A stretch of 64,000 nt of DNA, taken from the NCBI RefSeq assembly GCF_023109105.1, contig NZ_JALDTZ010000006.1, positions 37,632 through 101,631 on the forward strand, read 5' to 3'. The stretch is from Streptococcus mitis. GTDB taxonomy: Bacteria > Bacillota > Bacilli > Lactobacillales > Streptococcaceae. The notes beneath the pieces were generated by a model. The model worked only from the letters and a program-made list of their open reading frames with translations, did not search any database and was not told the DNA's origin. Every line of letters starts with the position of its first letter. Within the stretch, counting starts at the first letter, position 1. The position numbers were made by a program, and so were the translations under genes. Positions 1 to 8,571 of the stretch are shown piece after piece.

Positions 1-818
1 TCTGACAACTGCATTCCTTTTGGATCATTTGGATCAAAGAAGGCGTTATTGCCTTCTGCATCAAACAAGGACATATTACAGTGCATACCTGATCCAGCAA
101 TACCAAATTTTGGTTTGGCCATAAAGGTTGCGTAAAGCCCATGTTTGCGAGCAATGGTTTTAACAACAAGTTTAAAAATTTGAATCTTATCACAAGCACG
201 GAGGACTTCATCGTACTTAAAGTCAATCTCATGTTGTCCAACCGCAACCTCGTGGTGACTCGCTTCTACTTCAAATCCCATTTTGGTCAAGACATTCACG
301 ATTTCACGACGTGTATTGTCCGCAAGGTCCGTAGGTGCCAAATCAAAGTAGCCACCCTTGTCATTCACTTCAAGTGTTGGGTCTCCATTTTCATCCAATT
401 TAAATAGGAAGAATTCTGGCTCTGGTCCAAGGTTAAAGGATTTGAATCCTACTTCTTCCATGTGACGAAGAGCACGTTTGAGATTACCACGAGGGTCACC
501 TGCAAATGGTTCACCTTCTGTTGTATAGACATCACAGATCAAACCTGCAACACTTCCATTTTCATCTCCCCAAGGGAAGACTGTCCATGTATCTAAGTCA
601 GGGTACAAGTACATATCTGATTCATTGATACGTACAAAACCTTCAATGGAAGATCCATCAAACATAGCCTTATTTGACAAGACCTTATCTAACTGTTCAT
701 CTGTAGCAGGAATTTCGACGTTTTTCATGGTTCCCAAAATATCTGAGAACATGAGACGGATAAAGGTAACATTTTTTTCCTTGACTTCACGACGAATATC
801 TGCAGCTGTGATTGGCAT
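1..818 (-). CDS. glnA: Glutamine synthetase, N-terminal 272 residues (runs off the window)
   Basis: ATP-dependent synthesis of glutamine from glutamate and ammonia, in the cytoplasm. The reading frame opens at 818 with [17 protein letters not shown] behind a perfect AAGGAG site and continues through the beta-grasp domain into the catalytic domain. I read the glutamine synthetase landmarks [24 protein letters not shown] and [17 protein letters not shown] in order before the frame leaves the left edge, so the C-terminal part is missing from this window, not broken. It lies 36 bp after glnR in the same orientation and is expected to be cotranscribed with it and repressed by GlnR when nitrogen is plentiful. 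Confidence 0.97.
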   Translation of the reverse strand, partial: MPITAADIRREVKEKNVTFIRLMFSDILGTMKNVEIPATDEQLDKVLSNKAMFDGSSIEGFVRINESDMYLYPDLDTWTVFPWGDENGSVAGLICDVYTTEGEPFAGDPRGNLKRALRHMEEVGFKSFNLGPEPEFFLFKLDENGDPTLEVNDKGGYFDLAPTDLADNTRREIVNVLTKMGFEVEASHHEVAVGQHEIDFKYDEVLRACDKIQIFKLVVKTIARKHGLYATFMAKPKFGIAGSGMHCNMSLFDAEGNNAFFDPNDPKGMQLS

Positions 819-854
819 GAGTTTTCTCCTTAATGTATGACTACTTGCGGTTGC

Positions 855-1211
855 CTAACCGCGACCAAAAGGTGACCGTACTGAAGCAAAGCGACCTTGT
901 TGGAGGAGTTCATTGTGAAGTGCACGACGCACCTCAGTCTGACTCACCGCTTTCTTGGATTTCGCTTCACGTTCAGCATATTTTTTCTTAATGGCAGCGA
1001 TATTATAACCTTCAGAGATATAATCTTTGATTTCAAGTAGACGATCCATGTCATTCAAAGAATACATGCGACGGTTCCCTTCGTTTCGATCAGGCTTGAT
1101 TAACTCTTGATCTTCATAATAACGAATCTGACGCGCCGATAGGTCGGTCAACTTCATAACACTGCCGATAGGAAAAACAGCCATATTTCGGCGAAATTCT
1201 TTTTCCTTCAT
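855..1211 (-). CDS. glnR: GlnR, MerR-family nitrogen repressor
   Basis: Transcriptional repressor of glutamine synthesis and ammonium uptake genes; in Firmicutes it binds TGTNA-N7-TNACA operators when complexed with feedback-inhibited glutamine synthetase. The 118-residue protein has the MerR winged helix-turn-helix near residues 15-85 (QIRYYEDQELI is the signature) and a short tail ending in RSPFGRG, the type of tail known to sense GlnA. ATG at 1211 has AAGGA about 9 nt upstream. Its own promoter and a perfect GlnR operator lie just upstream, so it is autoregulated as the first gene of glnRA. Confidence 0.97.
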   Translation of the reverse strand: MKEKEFRRNMAVFPIGSVMKLTDLSARQIRYYEDQELIKPDRNEGNRRMYSLNDMDRLLEIKDYISEGYNIAAIKKKYAEREAKSKKAVSQTEVRRALHNELLQQGRFASVRSPFGRG

Positions 1212-1234
1212 TTACAATTTCCTTCTTTCTGTCT

Positions 1235-1263
1235 ATTATAGTCTAAAAAAAGACAAACGTCAA
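1235..1263 (-). promoter_or_regulatory. glnRA promoter
   Basis: On the minus strand TTGACG (1258-1263) and TATAAT (1235-1240) are separated by exactly 17 bp, 24 bp before the glnR start. This is a near-consensus sigma-A promoter, with the GlnR operator immediately upstream of the -35. Confidence 0.9.
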
Positions 1264-1270
1264 TTGATAA

Positions 1271-1287
1271 TGTTATAAAATGTAACA
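1271..1287. promoter_or_regulatory. GlnR operator
   Basis: TGTTATAAAATGTAACA matches the GlnR consensus TGTNA-N7-TNACA at every defined base. It sits 7 bp upstream of the glnRA -35 and directly abuts the stop codon (1288-1290) of the membrane-protein gene upstream, so no spacer exists between that gene and the nitrogen operator. Confidence 0.92.
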
Positions 1288-1815
1288 TTATTTTTCTTTT
1301 TTCTCTAAAAAGAGACGAATACGATCAATATCGTAATTTACGAGAATTGCGACAAAAACTCCCATGAAAGTTTCTGATACACGCGCAAACACGTACAAAA
1401 TCGTTTCTCCACTCGGAATTGACAGGGTAATGATTAACATAGCCGCTACACCGCCAATAACACCTGCTTTGTTATTCATGGCTACATTTGTCATAATGGT
1501 TAACATGGTGCAGATTGGGACAACTACCAAGGTCACCCAAAAAGCCTCGTGGAAAAAGGTATTTAATAGGAAGAAGAGGAGGGCATAAAAGCCACCAATA
1601 CTATTTCCTAGAATACGCGAAGTCCCAAAATGGACACTCTTATCAAAACTCTCCCTCAGGCTAAAAACAGCTGTCAAAGCACCTATTTGAAGACCTTTCC
1701 AGCCAAAAAAACCAAAAATCAAGAGAACTAGAAAAACAGCAATACCTGTTTTAAAGGTTCGCATACCAAGTTTGAACTGGGATTTATCGAATTTATATTT
1801 TTTAAAATAACTCAT
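1288..1815 (-). CDS. FUSC / aromatic-acid-exporter family membrane protein
   Basis: A 175-residue membrane protein resembling the N-terminal membrane domain of the aromatic acid exporter (ArAE_1/FUSC) family. Four or five hydrophobic segments are visible (about residues 22-42, 70-88, 92-112, 118-135 and 145-162), followed by a short charged tail. The family is linked to export of small organic acids, but no substrate can be read here. It lies between pgk and glnRA on the same strand, the same position I recall in S. pneumoniae, and its stop codon touches the GlnR operator. Its promoter is not clear-cut. Confidence 0.8.
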   Translation of the reverse strand: MSYFKKYKFDKSQFKLGMRTFKTGIAVFLVLLIFGFFGWKGLQIGALTAVFSLRESFDKSVHFGTSRILGNSIGGFYALLFFLLNTFFHEAFWVTLVVVPICTMLTIMTNVAMNNKAGVIGGVAAMLIITLSIPSGETILYVFARVSETFMGVFVAILVNYDIDRIRLFLEKKEK

Positions 1816-1892
1816 AATCTCAACTTTCTATTTCCATTTTATCATAAATTGGCTGATTTTATGATGAATAGTTGAGAGGAAACGTTTTTATT

Positions 1893-1926
1893 TCAAGCAA
1901 AAGAAAAGAGGAACTGTCGTCCCTCT
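1893..1926 (-). terminator. Hairpin with T-rich tail
   Basis: The minus strand reads AGAGGGA-CGACAG-TTCCTCT (1907-1926) followed by TTTCTTTTG. It lies downstream of the BOX element and before the FUSC gene, and probably stops readthrough from pgk. Confidence 0.6.
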
Positions 1927-1945
1927 CTCCTTTGATTCATTTATA

Positions 1946-2050
1946 ATACTCTTCGAAAATCAAATTCAAACCACGTCAACATCGCCTTGCCGTACTCAAG
2001 TACAGCCTGCGGCTAGTTTCCTAGTTTTCTCTTTGATTTTCATTGAGTAT
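1946..2050 (-). repeat. BOX element, boxA-boxC type
   Basis: A copy of the BOX repeat of the pneumococcus/mitis group. Read on the minus strand it runs from ATACTCAATGAAAATCAAAG (boxA start) to CGAAGAGTAT (boxC end), without boxB. It directly follows the stranded pgk 3' end. Confidence 0.92.
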
Positions 2051-2056
2051 AAAATC

Positions 2057-2128
2057 TTATTTTTCTGTCAAAGCTGCAAGTCCTAGAAGAACTTCACCTT
2101 CAAGAAGTTCCATTGATGCTCCACCACC
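2057..2128 (-). pseudogene. Stranded second 3' end of a phosphoglycerate kinase gene
   Basis: The minus strand encodes [20 protein letters not shown] followed by TEK and TAA, matching the last 23 residues of the adjacent intact Pgk with two substitutions (Lys to Glu, Pro to Leu). A hand alignment of the 72 bases gives about 18 differences, nearly all at synonymous positions, so this is not a recent tandem copy. It has no start codon and no Pgk sequence before the GGG motif. It looks like the tail of a resident pgk left behind when another pgk allele was imported, or an old partial duplication. Confidence 0.8.
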
Positions 2129-2151
2129 GCGTCACAAATACCTACACTAAC

Positions 2152-2178
2152 ACAAAAAGGTGACATAGCCACCTTTTT
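2152..2178 (-). terminator. Terminator downstream of pgk
   Basis: The hairpin AAAAAGGTG-gctatg-TCACCTTTTTG on the minus strand has a T tract in its 3' arm, 67 nt past the pgk stop. A second inverted repeat at 2205-2228 (TCTACAAAATC/GATTTTGTAGA) has no T tract. Confidence 0.8.
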
Positions 2179-2244
2179 GTTAACGTTTCAGTTTTGTTCC
2201 TTTTTCTACAAAATCAGGATTTTGTAGAGACTAACGGGCTGAAT

Positions 2245-3441
2245 TTATTTTTCTGTAAGTGCAGCCAAACCTGGCAATACTTTACCTTCGAGAAGCTCCA
2301 TTGAAGCGCCTCCGCCCGTACTGATCCATGAGAATTTGTCTGCACGTCCAAGGTTGATAGCTGCGGCAGCTGAGTCACCACCACCGATGATTGATTTAAC
2401 GCCTGGTTGTTTCACGATAGCGTCCATCACACCGATTGTACCAGCTTGGAAGTCTGGGTTTTCAAATACACCCATAGGTCCGTTCCATACAACTGTTTTA
2501 GCACCAGTCAAAGCTTCGTCAAATTTAGCGATAGATTTTGGACCGATATCAAGACCAAGGAAGCCTTCAGAAACTGCTTCACCTTCAGTGTCACGCACTT
2601 CAGTGTAACCAGCAAATGCGTTTGCTTCTTTTGAGTCAACTGGCAAGATCAATTTACCGTTTGCTTTTTCAAGAAGAGCTTTCGCAACATCCAATTTGTC
2701 TTCTTCTACAAGTGAGTTACCGATTTCGATACCTTGTGCTTTGTAGAATGTGTAAGTCATACCACCACCGATAAGGACTTTGTCAGCTTTTTCAAGCAAG
2801 TTTTCGATAACACCGATCTTGTCTGAAACTTTTGAACCACCAAGGATCGCTACGAATGGACGTTCTGGAGTTTCAACTGCTTCTTGGATGTAGGCAATTT
2901 CGTTTTCAAGAAGGAAACCAGCAACTGCTTTTTCAACGTTTGCTGAGATACCAACGTTAGATGCGTGAGCACGGTGAGCTGTACCGAATGCATCGTTTAC
3001 GAAGATACCATCTCCAAGTGATGCCCAGTATTTACCAAGTTCAGGATCGTTTTTAGATTCTTTCTTGCCGTCAACATCTTCGTAACGAGTGTTTTCAACC
3101 AAGAGAACTTGTCCATCTTCAAGAGCGTTGATAGCTGCTTCCAATTCAGCACCACGAGTGACACCTGGGAAAACAACGTCTTGACCAAGTTTTGCTGCCA
3201 AGTCTGCTGCTACAGGAGCAAGTGATTTACCAGCTTTATCAGCTTCTTCTTTCACACGTCCAAGGTGAGAGAAAAGAATTGCACGTCCACCTTGTTCGAT
3301 GATGTACTTAATAGTTGGAAGAGCTGCTGTGATACGGTTGTCGTTAGTGATTACGCCATCTTTCAATGGTACGTTGAAGTCAACACGAACGAGGACTTTT
3401 TTACCTTTCAAGTCAACGTCTTTAACAGTAAGTTTTGCCAT
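2245..3441 (-). CDS. pgk: Phosphoglycerate kinase
   Basis: Glycolytic enzyme converting 1,3-bisphosphoglycerate and ADP to 3-phosphoglycerate and ATP. The 398-residue length is usual. The N-terminal domain shows [14 protein letters not shown] (about 16-29), the substrate loop FSHLGRVK and the basic HRAHASNVG segment; the C-terminal nucleotide domain shows [25 protein letters not shown] and [12 protein letters not shown] at 3441 follows an AAAGGGG ribosome site. An extended -10 (TGA-TATAAT at 3478-3486) lies upstream. A diverged duplicate of its last 23 codons is found 117 bp downstream. Confidence 0.98.
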   Translation of the reverse strand: MAKLTVKDVDLKGKKVLVRVDFNVPLKDGVITNDNRITAALPTIKYIIEQGGRAILFSHLGRVKEEADKAGKSLAPVAADLAAKLGQDVVFPGVTRGAELEAAINALEDGQVLLVENTRYEDVDGKKESKNDPELGKYWASLGDGIFVNDAFGTAHRAHASNVGISANVEKAVAGFLLENEIAYIQEAVETPERPFVAILGGSKVSDKIGVIENLLEKADKVLIGGGMTYTFYKAQGIEIGNSLVEEDKLDVAKALLEKANGKLILPVDSKEANAFAGYTEVRDTEGEAVSEGFLGLDIGPKSIAKFDEALTGAKTVVWNGPMGVFENPDFQAGTIGVMDAIVKQPGVKSIIGGGDSAAAAINLGRADKFSWISTGGGASMELLEGKVLPGLAALTEK

Positions 3442-3477
3442 GTTACAAAAACCCCTTTATTTATTTTATTCGAAACT

Positions 3478-3486
3478 ATTATATCA
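3478..3486 (-). promoter_or_regulatory. pgk extended -10 promoter
   Basis: The minus strand reads TGATATAAT (TGn plus consensus -10), about 37 nt before the pgk start. No good -35 is visible, as is usual for extended -10 promoters. Confidence 0.75.
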
Positions 3487-3608
3487 CACTTTTGAAATAT
3501 AAGGAAAGATTTCACAAGATTTTTCGATATTTAATCTTCATGTCATTTTAGAGTCTATTATTTTTGATTTTTATCACAAATTTTCTTTCTAAAATTTCAT
3601 CTTAACAC

Positions 3609-3637
3609 TTGTTAGATTTACTTTTATCCTTTAAAAT
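3609..3637 (+). promoter_or_regulatory. Promoter of the Na/Pi transporter gene
   Basis: TTGTTA (3609-3614), a 17-bp spacer and TAAAAT (3632-3637), followed by a leader with the ribosome site GGAGGAAAAAGAAATG. Confidence 0.7.
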
Positions 3638-3680
3638 AGAATAGGAGAAATTCCGTTATTATTTTTCGGAGGAAAAAGAA

Positions 3681-5312
3681 ATGTCCATTAATTGGCAGGA
3701 AATTTTATTTCACTTTTTAGGTGGTCTGGGACTATTCTTATATAGTATCAAGACCATGGGAGACGGTTTGCAACAAGCTGCTGGAGATCGCCTTCGTTTT
3801 TACATTGACAAGTACACTAGCAATCCCTTTTTAGGCGTTCTAGTCGGAATCGTCGTGACTGCCCTGATTCAGTCAAGTACGGGGGTTACAGTTATCACGG
3901 TCGGACTGGTCAGCGCTAGTCTTCTCACTCTTAGACAGGCTATCGGAATTATCATGGGAGCCAACATCGGAACCACTGTTACTTCCTTTATCATCGGTTT
4001 CAAACTAGGAGAGTATGCTTTACCCTTGATTTTCCTTGGAACTATGTTCCTCTTCTTCACAAAAAACAGAACAGCAAACAATATCGGGCGCATCCTGTTT
4101 GGTGTCGGGGGAATCTTCTACGCCCTCAACCTCATCAGTGCCGGCATGAGCCCTCTTAAAGATTTACCACAATTCAAGGAATATATGGTAACCTTGGGAC
4201 AAAATCCTATTTTAGGAGTTTTTGCCGGTGCAGTGATCACCGTTCTCATCCAGGCCTCTTCTGCGACAATCGGGATTTTGCAAGGTCTCTATGCAGGTGG
4301 ATTTCTTGACCTTCAAGGTTCTCTACCAGTTCTCTTCGGGGATAATATCGGGACAACCCTAACAGTTATCATCGCGGCAGCTGGAGCCAATGTCTCTGCG
4401 AAACGCGTTGCTGCAACCCACGTCACCTTTAACGTGTTAGGAACTATCCTTTGCTTAATCTTATTAGGCCCCTTCACTGCTATGATTGAGTACTTCCAAG
4501 CACTCCTTCACCTCTCACCTGAGATGACTATTGCCTTCTCTCACGGTGCCTTTAACGTAAGTAACACCATTGTACAATTTCCATTCATCGGAGCCTTGGC
4601 TTTCTTTGTAACCAAACTCATCCCTGGTGAAGACGAAGTTGTCAAGTACGAGCCGCTTTACCTTGATGAGCATTTAATTAAACAAGCTCCATCAATCGCT
4701 CTCGGAAATGCGAAGAAAGAACTCCTTCACTTAGGAAATTATGCTTCTAAAGCCTTTGACCTTTCATACAACTACATCATTGACCTCAATGAAAAGGTTG
4801 CTGAAAAAGGTCACAAGACAGAAGAAGCCATCAATACCATCGATGAAAAATTGACTCGTTACCTTATTACTCTTTCAAGTGAAGCCCTTAGCCAGAAAGA
4901 AAGTGAAGTGCTGACCAACATCCTTGATTCATCCCGTGATTTGGAACGGATCGGGGATCATGCAGAAGCCCTAATCAACCTGACTGACTATCTTCAACGT
5001 AAAAATGTTGAGTTCTCTGAAGCTGCTTTGCAGGAATTGGCTGATATTTATCAAAAAACTACTGGCTTTATCAAGGATGCCCTTGATAGCGTGGAAAACA
5101 ATGATATCGAAAAAGCTCAAAGTCTGATTGAACGCCATAAAGAAATCAACAATATGGAACGTGTTCTCAGAAAGACCCACATCAAACGCCTTAACAAGGG
5201 TGAGTGTTCAACACAAGCTGGGGTCAACTTTATCGACATTATTTCCCACTATACTCGTGTATCTGACCATGCCATGAACCTTGCTGAAAAGGTCATCGCT
5301 GAACAAATCTAA
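3681..5312 (+). CDS. Na/Pi cotransporter (NptA/PNaS family) with PhoU-like tail
   Basis: Sodium-coupled phosphate uptake protein of the plasma membrane. The 543 residues divide into a transport domain (about 1-320) with two inverted repeats, marked by the duplicated motifs IQSSTGVTVITV and IQASSATIGILQG, and a cytoplasmic helical PhoU-like domain (about 340-543, containing LDSSRDLERIGDHAE and ISHYTRVSDHAMNLAE). That architecture is standard for the bacterial family. It has its own promoter, a strong GGAGG site, and is followed by a BOX element and a convergent terminator. The PhoU-like tail suggests coupling to phosphate signalling; this is inference. Confidence 0.93.
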   Translation: MSINWQEILFHFLGGLGLFLYSIKTMGDGLQQAAGDRLRFYIDKYTSNPFLGVLVGIVVTALIQSSTGVTVITVGLVSASLLTLRQAIGIIMGANIGTTVTSFIIGFKLGEYALPLIFLGTMFLFFTKNRTANNIGRILFGVGGIFYALNLISAGMSPLKDLPQFKEYMVTLGQNPILGVFAGAVITVLIQASSATIGILQGLYAGGFLDLQGSLPVLFGDNIGTTLTVIIAAAGANVSAKRVAATHVTFNVLGTILCLILLGPFTAMIEYFQALLHLSPEMTIAFSHGAFNVSNTIVQFPFIGALAFFVTKLIPGEDEVVKYEPLYLDEHLIKQAPSIALGNAKKELLHLGNYASKAFDLSYNYIIDLNEKVAEKGHKTEEAINTIDEKLTRYLITLSSEALSQKESEVLTNILDSSRDLERIGDHAEALINLTDYLQRKNVEFSEAALQELADIYQKTTGFIKDALDSVENNDIEKAQSLIERHKEINNMERVLRKTHIKRLNKGECSTQAGVNFIDIISHYTRVSDHAMNLAEKVIAEQI

Positions 5313-5331
5313 GAGACAAGAAGCTATCCTG

Positions 5332-5483
5332 ATACTCAATGAAAATTAAAGAGCAAACTAGGAAGCTAGCCGCAGGTTGCTCAAAGCACTGCTTTGAGGT
5401 TGTAGATGAAACTGACGAAGTCAGTAACCATATATACGGCAAGGCGAAGCTGACGTAGTTTGAATTTGATTTTCTAAGAGTAT
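5332..5483 (+). repeat. BOX element, boxA-boxB-boxC type
   Basis: Starts ATACTCAATGAAAATTAAAG and contains one boxB (CTCAAAGCACTGCTTTGAGG then GACGAAGTCAG). Ends with a variant boxC (TTTTCTAAGAGTAT), 19 bp after the Na/Pi transporter stop. Confidence 0.93.
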
Positions 5484-5537
5484 GAACAGGATGGCTTTTT
5501 CTTCTCCAAACCAAGAATTACTTTTCTACCCTATAGA

Positions 5538-5573
5538 AAAATGCTTTGATTCACAATGGAATCAAAGCATTTT
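5538..5573. terminator. Bidirectional terminator containing the immunity gene's stop codon
   Basis: Perfect 14-15 bp arms AAATGCTTTGATTC and GAATCAAAGCATTT with a 6-nt loop, flanked by A and T runs. The minus-strand immunity gene ends inside the stem (TGA at 5562-5564). Confidence 0.88.
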
Positions 5574-5858
5574 AAATAGCTCCCCATACATAATCGCAGA
5601 AGCTGCAGTTCCTCTGTACTTGGCTTCTTCTCTTTTGATAAAGCGAGCCAAGTTGAGCAACTCAGGTGCCGGATGTTTGGGGTTTAGGAGCAATTCACGA
5701 TTGACCAGGCCTGAGAGACGAACTGCCAGCAATTGCTCATTTGTAGTAGGCAGTTTTTTAGCAGTCTCTAGGAGAGCAGCAACTAAATCTTCACTCAAAT
5801 CATGTCGAGCATGATTATAAAGATCTTTTATAAGGCTTTCTAGGTTTGGTTCTACCAT
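5562..5858 (-). CDS. Bacteriocin-immunity-like protein (enterocin A immunity fold)
   Basis: A 98-residue all-helical protein with the pattern of the EntA_Immun/bacteriocin immunity family: amphipathic helices, central LLETAKKLPTTNEQLLAVRL and FIKREEAKYRG near the end. Such proteins protect producers and bystanders from class II bacteriocins by binding the attacked receptor. I place the start at ATG 5858, because AGGGAGG lies 8 nt upstream; an upstream GTG at 5867 overlaps that site. It follows pepA by 20 bp and is probably cotranscribed. No bacteriocin gene is adjacent, so it may be an orphan immunity gene or have another role. Confidence 0.72.
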   Translation of the reverse strand: MVEPNLESLIKDLYNHARHDLSEDLVAALLETAKKLPTTNEQLLAVRLSGLVNRELLLNPKHPAPELLNLARFIKREEAKYRGTAASAIMYGELFKML

Positions 5859-5878
5859 CCCTACCACCTCCCTTATGT

Positions 5879-6943
5879 TTAATAATTTTTAATCAAATCA
5901 ACCGTTGAACGATCCAATTTCTTCACCAAGGCTTGTAAGAAAGCTTGCGCTTCTAAGAAGTCATCCATAGCGTAGAGGGTTTGGTGAGAATGGATATAAC
6001 GAGCGCAGACACCGATAGTTGTAGAAGGAACACCTCCATTTTTCAGATGGGCTGCGCCAGCGTCCGTTCCGCCTTTACCACAGTAGTATTGGTACTTGAT
6101 ACCAGCTTCCTCAGCCGTTGTCAAAAGAAAATCCTTCATCCCTGGGAGAAGCAAATGACCTGGATCATAGAAGCGAATCAAAGTTCCATCCCCAATCTTG
6201 CCTTGACCACCATAAACGTCACCTGCTGGTGAACAGTCAACTGCCAGAAAGACCTCTGGGTCAAACTTAGTTGTAGAAGTATGAGCACCACGAAGACCAA
6301 CTTCTTCTTGGACGTTAGAACCAAGATAGAGTTCATTGCCAAGTTTTTGACCTGACAGAGCTTCAGCTAGCTCGCTAACCATAAGAACCCCGTAGCGGTT
6401 GTCCCAAGCTTTTGAGATGATATTTTTTTCATTGGCTGTAAGGATTGCGCTACTATCAGGTACGATGGTATCGCCAGGACGGATGCCAAAACTTTCTGCC
6501 TCAGCCTTGTCCACAAACCCACCATCAAAGACAATATCCGCAACAGCAGGCATGGTTGGTCCACCCTTTCCACGAGTCAAATGTGGAGGGACAGAGCCTG
6601 AAATCACAGGAATTTCACGACCATTACGTGTTAAGAGTTTGAAACGTTGGCTACTGACCACCATAGGATTCCAGCCACCGATTTCTACAACACGGAAGGT
6701 ACCATCTGGCTTGATTTCGCTGACCATAAAACCAACTTCATCCATGTGAGAAGCGACCAAGACGCGCGGTGCATCTGCAGCTTCTGAATGTTTAATTCCG
6801 AAAATACCACCCAAGCCATCTGTCACCACTTCATCCACATGCGGTGTCAACTTTTCACGAAGATAAGCACGAACAGGTGCTTCATGACCTGAGATTGCAG
6901 CAAGTTCTGTTACTTCTTTGATTTTTGAAAATAATGTTGTCAT
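5879..6943 (-). CDS. pepA: Glutamyl aminopeptidase PepA (M42 family)
   Basis: Cytoplasmic metallo-aminopeptidase that removes N-terminal Glu/Asp from peptides; M42 enzymes form dodecameric tetrahedral cages. The 354 residues include the first metal motif VASHMDEVGF (about 63-72), the bridging Asp in KAWDNRYGV, catalytic Glu pair NVQEEVGLRGA, the metal Asp in AVDCSPAGD and the terminal ligand CARYIHSHQT. Together with the Ami peptide importer it would release nutrient amino acids. An extended -10 (TGG-TAAAAT, 6968-6976) lies about 25 nt before the start; the bacteriocin-immunity-like gene follows closely. Confidence 0.95.
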   Translation of the reverse strand: MTTLFSKIKEVTELAAISGHEAPVRAYLREKLTPHVDEVVTDGLGGIFGIKHSEAADAPRVLVASHMDEVGFMVSEIKPDGTFRVVEIGGWNPMVVSSQRFKLLTRNGREIPVISGSVPPHLTRGKGGPTMPAVADIVFDGGFVDKAEAESFGIRPGDTIVPDSSAILTANEKNIISKAWDNRYGVLMVSELAEALSGQKLGNELYLGSNVQEEVGLRGAHTSTTKFDPEVFLAVDCSPAGDVYGGQGKIGDGTLIRFYDPGHLLLPGMKDFLLTTAEEAGIKYQYYCGKGGTDAGAAHLKNGGVPSTTIGVCARYIHSHQTLYAMDDFLEAQAFLQALVKKLDRSTVDLIKNY

Positions 6944-7181
6944 TTCAGTTCCTTCTTTCTTTCATCCATTTTACCACTTTTTATAGGAGAAGGACAGCGG
7001 AAAGGTGGATTTCTGAGTTAGGATCTTCGTCTTTCTCTATCTTAGAAAAAGATAGCATTCTCTTACATGTGGGGTGAAATCTAAGAAACTTTCCAAGATT
7101 AACTAAATCATTCATTCCCAAACAAAAAAACAATTTAATAATATATTCGTTCATTTTTTTCACGAAATTCGCAGAAAATAG

Positions 7182-7210
7182 TTGACTCTGCCTTCTTATT
7201 TCTTTAAAAT
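7182..7210 (+). promoter_or_regulatory. galE promoter
   Basis: TTGACT (7182-7187), 17-bp spacer, TAAAAT (7205-7210), then an AGGAAAAGG ribosome site before ATG 7239. Confidence 0.82.
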
Positions 7211-7238
7211 AGTACAAAAATAGGAAAAGGAAAAAATC

Positions 7239-8237
7239 ATGACCAAAACAATTCTTGTTACAGGTGGGGCTGGCTACATTGGCTCCCATACTGTTAAAGC
7301 TCTTTTAAATGCTGGCTATCAGGTTCATGTTCTAGATAACCTCTCTACAGGAAATCGTTCAGCTGTAGATAGTCGTGCTAGCTTTAAACAACTGGACGTT
7401 TATGATGCTAGTGCCTTAAAAACCTACTTGGAAGAAAACAAGATTGACGCTGTTCTCCATTGTGCAGGTGAGATTGTTGTGAGCGAAAGTATTGAAAATC
7501 CAAGTAAATACTTCACTGCCAATGTTGCTGGTATGAATCAAGTTCTCAAAGTTTTATCTGAAGTTGGTATTCAAAAAATCATGTTCTCTTCGACTGCTTC
7601 TCTTTATGGTAATAACTGTATTGACAAGCCAGCCACTGAAGATACTCTGCTCGACCCTGTCAACCCTTATGCAGAGACAAAACTGATGGGTGAACGAATG
7701 ATTTACTGGATGGCTAATCGCTACGACTGGAAATATGTCATTTTCCGTTACTTTAATGTAGCTGGGGCTGAAATGGATGCTTCAAACGGTCTGCGCGTAA
7801 AAAATCCAACTCACATCATTCCAAATATCAACAAGACCGCATTGGGACAAAATGATAGCCTAAAAATATTTGGAGATGACTACGATACACGTGATGGTTC
7901 ATGTATTCGAGATTACATTCATGTCTTGGACCTTGCACAGGCTCATGTTAAAGGATTGAACTACCTATTTCAAGAAGACAGTTCTTCTCAAATCTTTAAC
8001 TTAGGAACTGAAAAAGGCTATACTGTCAAAGAAATCTTTAAAACTGCTGAAGAATTACTGGATCAAAAAATCCCACACGAAATTGTTGCTCGTCGTGCTG
8101 GTGACCCAGCTAGCGTCCTAGCAGACGCATCAAAAGCTAAACAATATCTTGACTGGCAGGCCAGCTACTCCCTCGAAGATATTATTTTATCAGATTATCG
8201 TTGGCGTGTTAAAGAAGGCAAAAACATTTTGGAATAA
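7239..8237 (+). CDS. galE: UDP-glucose 4-epimerase
   Basis: Interconverts UDP-glucose and UDP-galactose for the Leloir pathway and for surface polysaccharide precursors. The 332-residue extended SDR protein has the NAD motif TGGAGYIGSH at residues 8-17, the catalytic Ser/Thr region FSSTASLYG (116-124) and Tyr144-x3-Lys148 in NPYAETK, then FRYFNVAGA and a C-terminal substrate domain. It stands alone with its own promoter, not in a gal operon, so a role in supplying UDP-galactose for the envelope is as likely as galactose catabolism. Confidence 0.96.
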   Translation: MTKTILVTGGAGYIGSHTVKALLNAGYQVHVLDNLSTGNRSAVDSRASFKQLDVYDASALKTYLEENKIDAVLHCAGEIVVSESIENPSKYFTANVAGMNQVLKVLSEVGIQKIMFSSTASLYGNNCIDKPATEDTLLDPVNPYAETKLMGERMIYWMANRYDWKYVIFRYFNVAGAEMDASNGLRVKNPTHIIPNINKTALGQNDSLKIFGDDYDTRDGSCIRDYIHVLDLAQAHVKGLNYLFQEDSSSQIFNLGTEKGYTVKEIFKTAEELLDQKIPHEIVARRAGDPASVLADASKAKQYLDWQASYSLEDIILSDYRWRVKEGKNILE

Positions 8238-8262
8238 ATAACAGAAACATCAATCATAAATA

Positions 8263-8316
8263 AAAACACAGATAGATGACACTTAGTAAATACCAAGTAT
8301 CATCTATCTGTGTTTT
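8263..8316. terminator. Bidirectional terminator between galE and yidD
   Basis: Long inverted repeat AAAACACAGATAGATGA / TCATCTATCTGTGTTTT with a short loop between two convergent genes. A and T tracts on both sides make it usable in either direction. Confidence 0.9.
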
Positions 8317-8334
8317 ATACATTAGAATACAATC

Positions 8335-8571
8335 TTACTTTGAATTTCTTTTCAAAGTAAAGTGGTCTGAGACGGGGTCCTTACCTGTTTTCGACCAGGG
8401 ATGGCAACGTAATATCCTAGCCAAGCCCATCAAGACACCTTTGAAGCCATGTTTTTCAATAGCCTGAATCATATAGTTTGAACAGGTAGGCTCAAATCGA
8501 CAAGAGGGTGGAAAGGCTGGTGAGATAAAACGTTGGTAAAAGCGCACAGATGCAATTAAAATTCTTTTCAT
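8335..8571 (-). CDS. yidD: YidD membrane protein insertion efficiency factor
   Basis: A 78-residue basic, cysteine-containing protein that associates with the inner face of the membrane near YidC and aids membrane-protein insertion. The family signature is complete: [20 protein letters not shown] then AIEKHGFKG and [13 protein letters not shown]. The ATG shares one base with the preceding rluB stop (TAATG), so translation is probably coupled. Last gene of the racE-to-yidD operon; the terminator follows. The unlinked yidC gene lies at 37184-38110. Confidence 0.95.
   Translation of the reverse strand: MKRILIASVRFYQRFISPAFPPSCRFEPTCSNYMIQAIEKHGFKGVLMGLARILRCHPWSKTGKDPVSDHFTLKRNSK

Noticed and set aside
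2205..2228. Inverted repeat TCTACAAAATC/GATTTTGTAGA as the pgk terminator
   Set aside because: No T tract follows on the minus strand; the hairpin at 2152-2178 is the better terminator.
6981..7289. A 102-codon minus-strand frame overlapping the galE start and promoter
   Set aside because: No ribosome site, no recognisable protein pattern, and it overlaps galE and its promoter.
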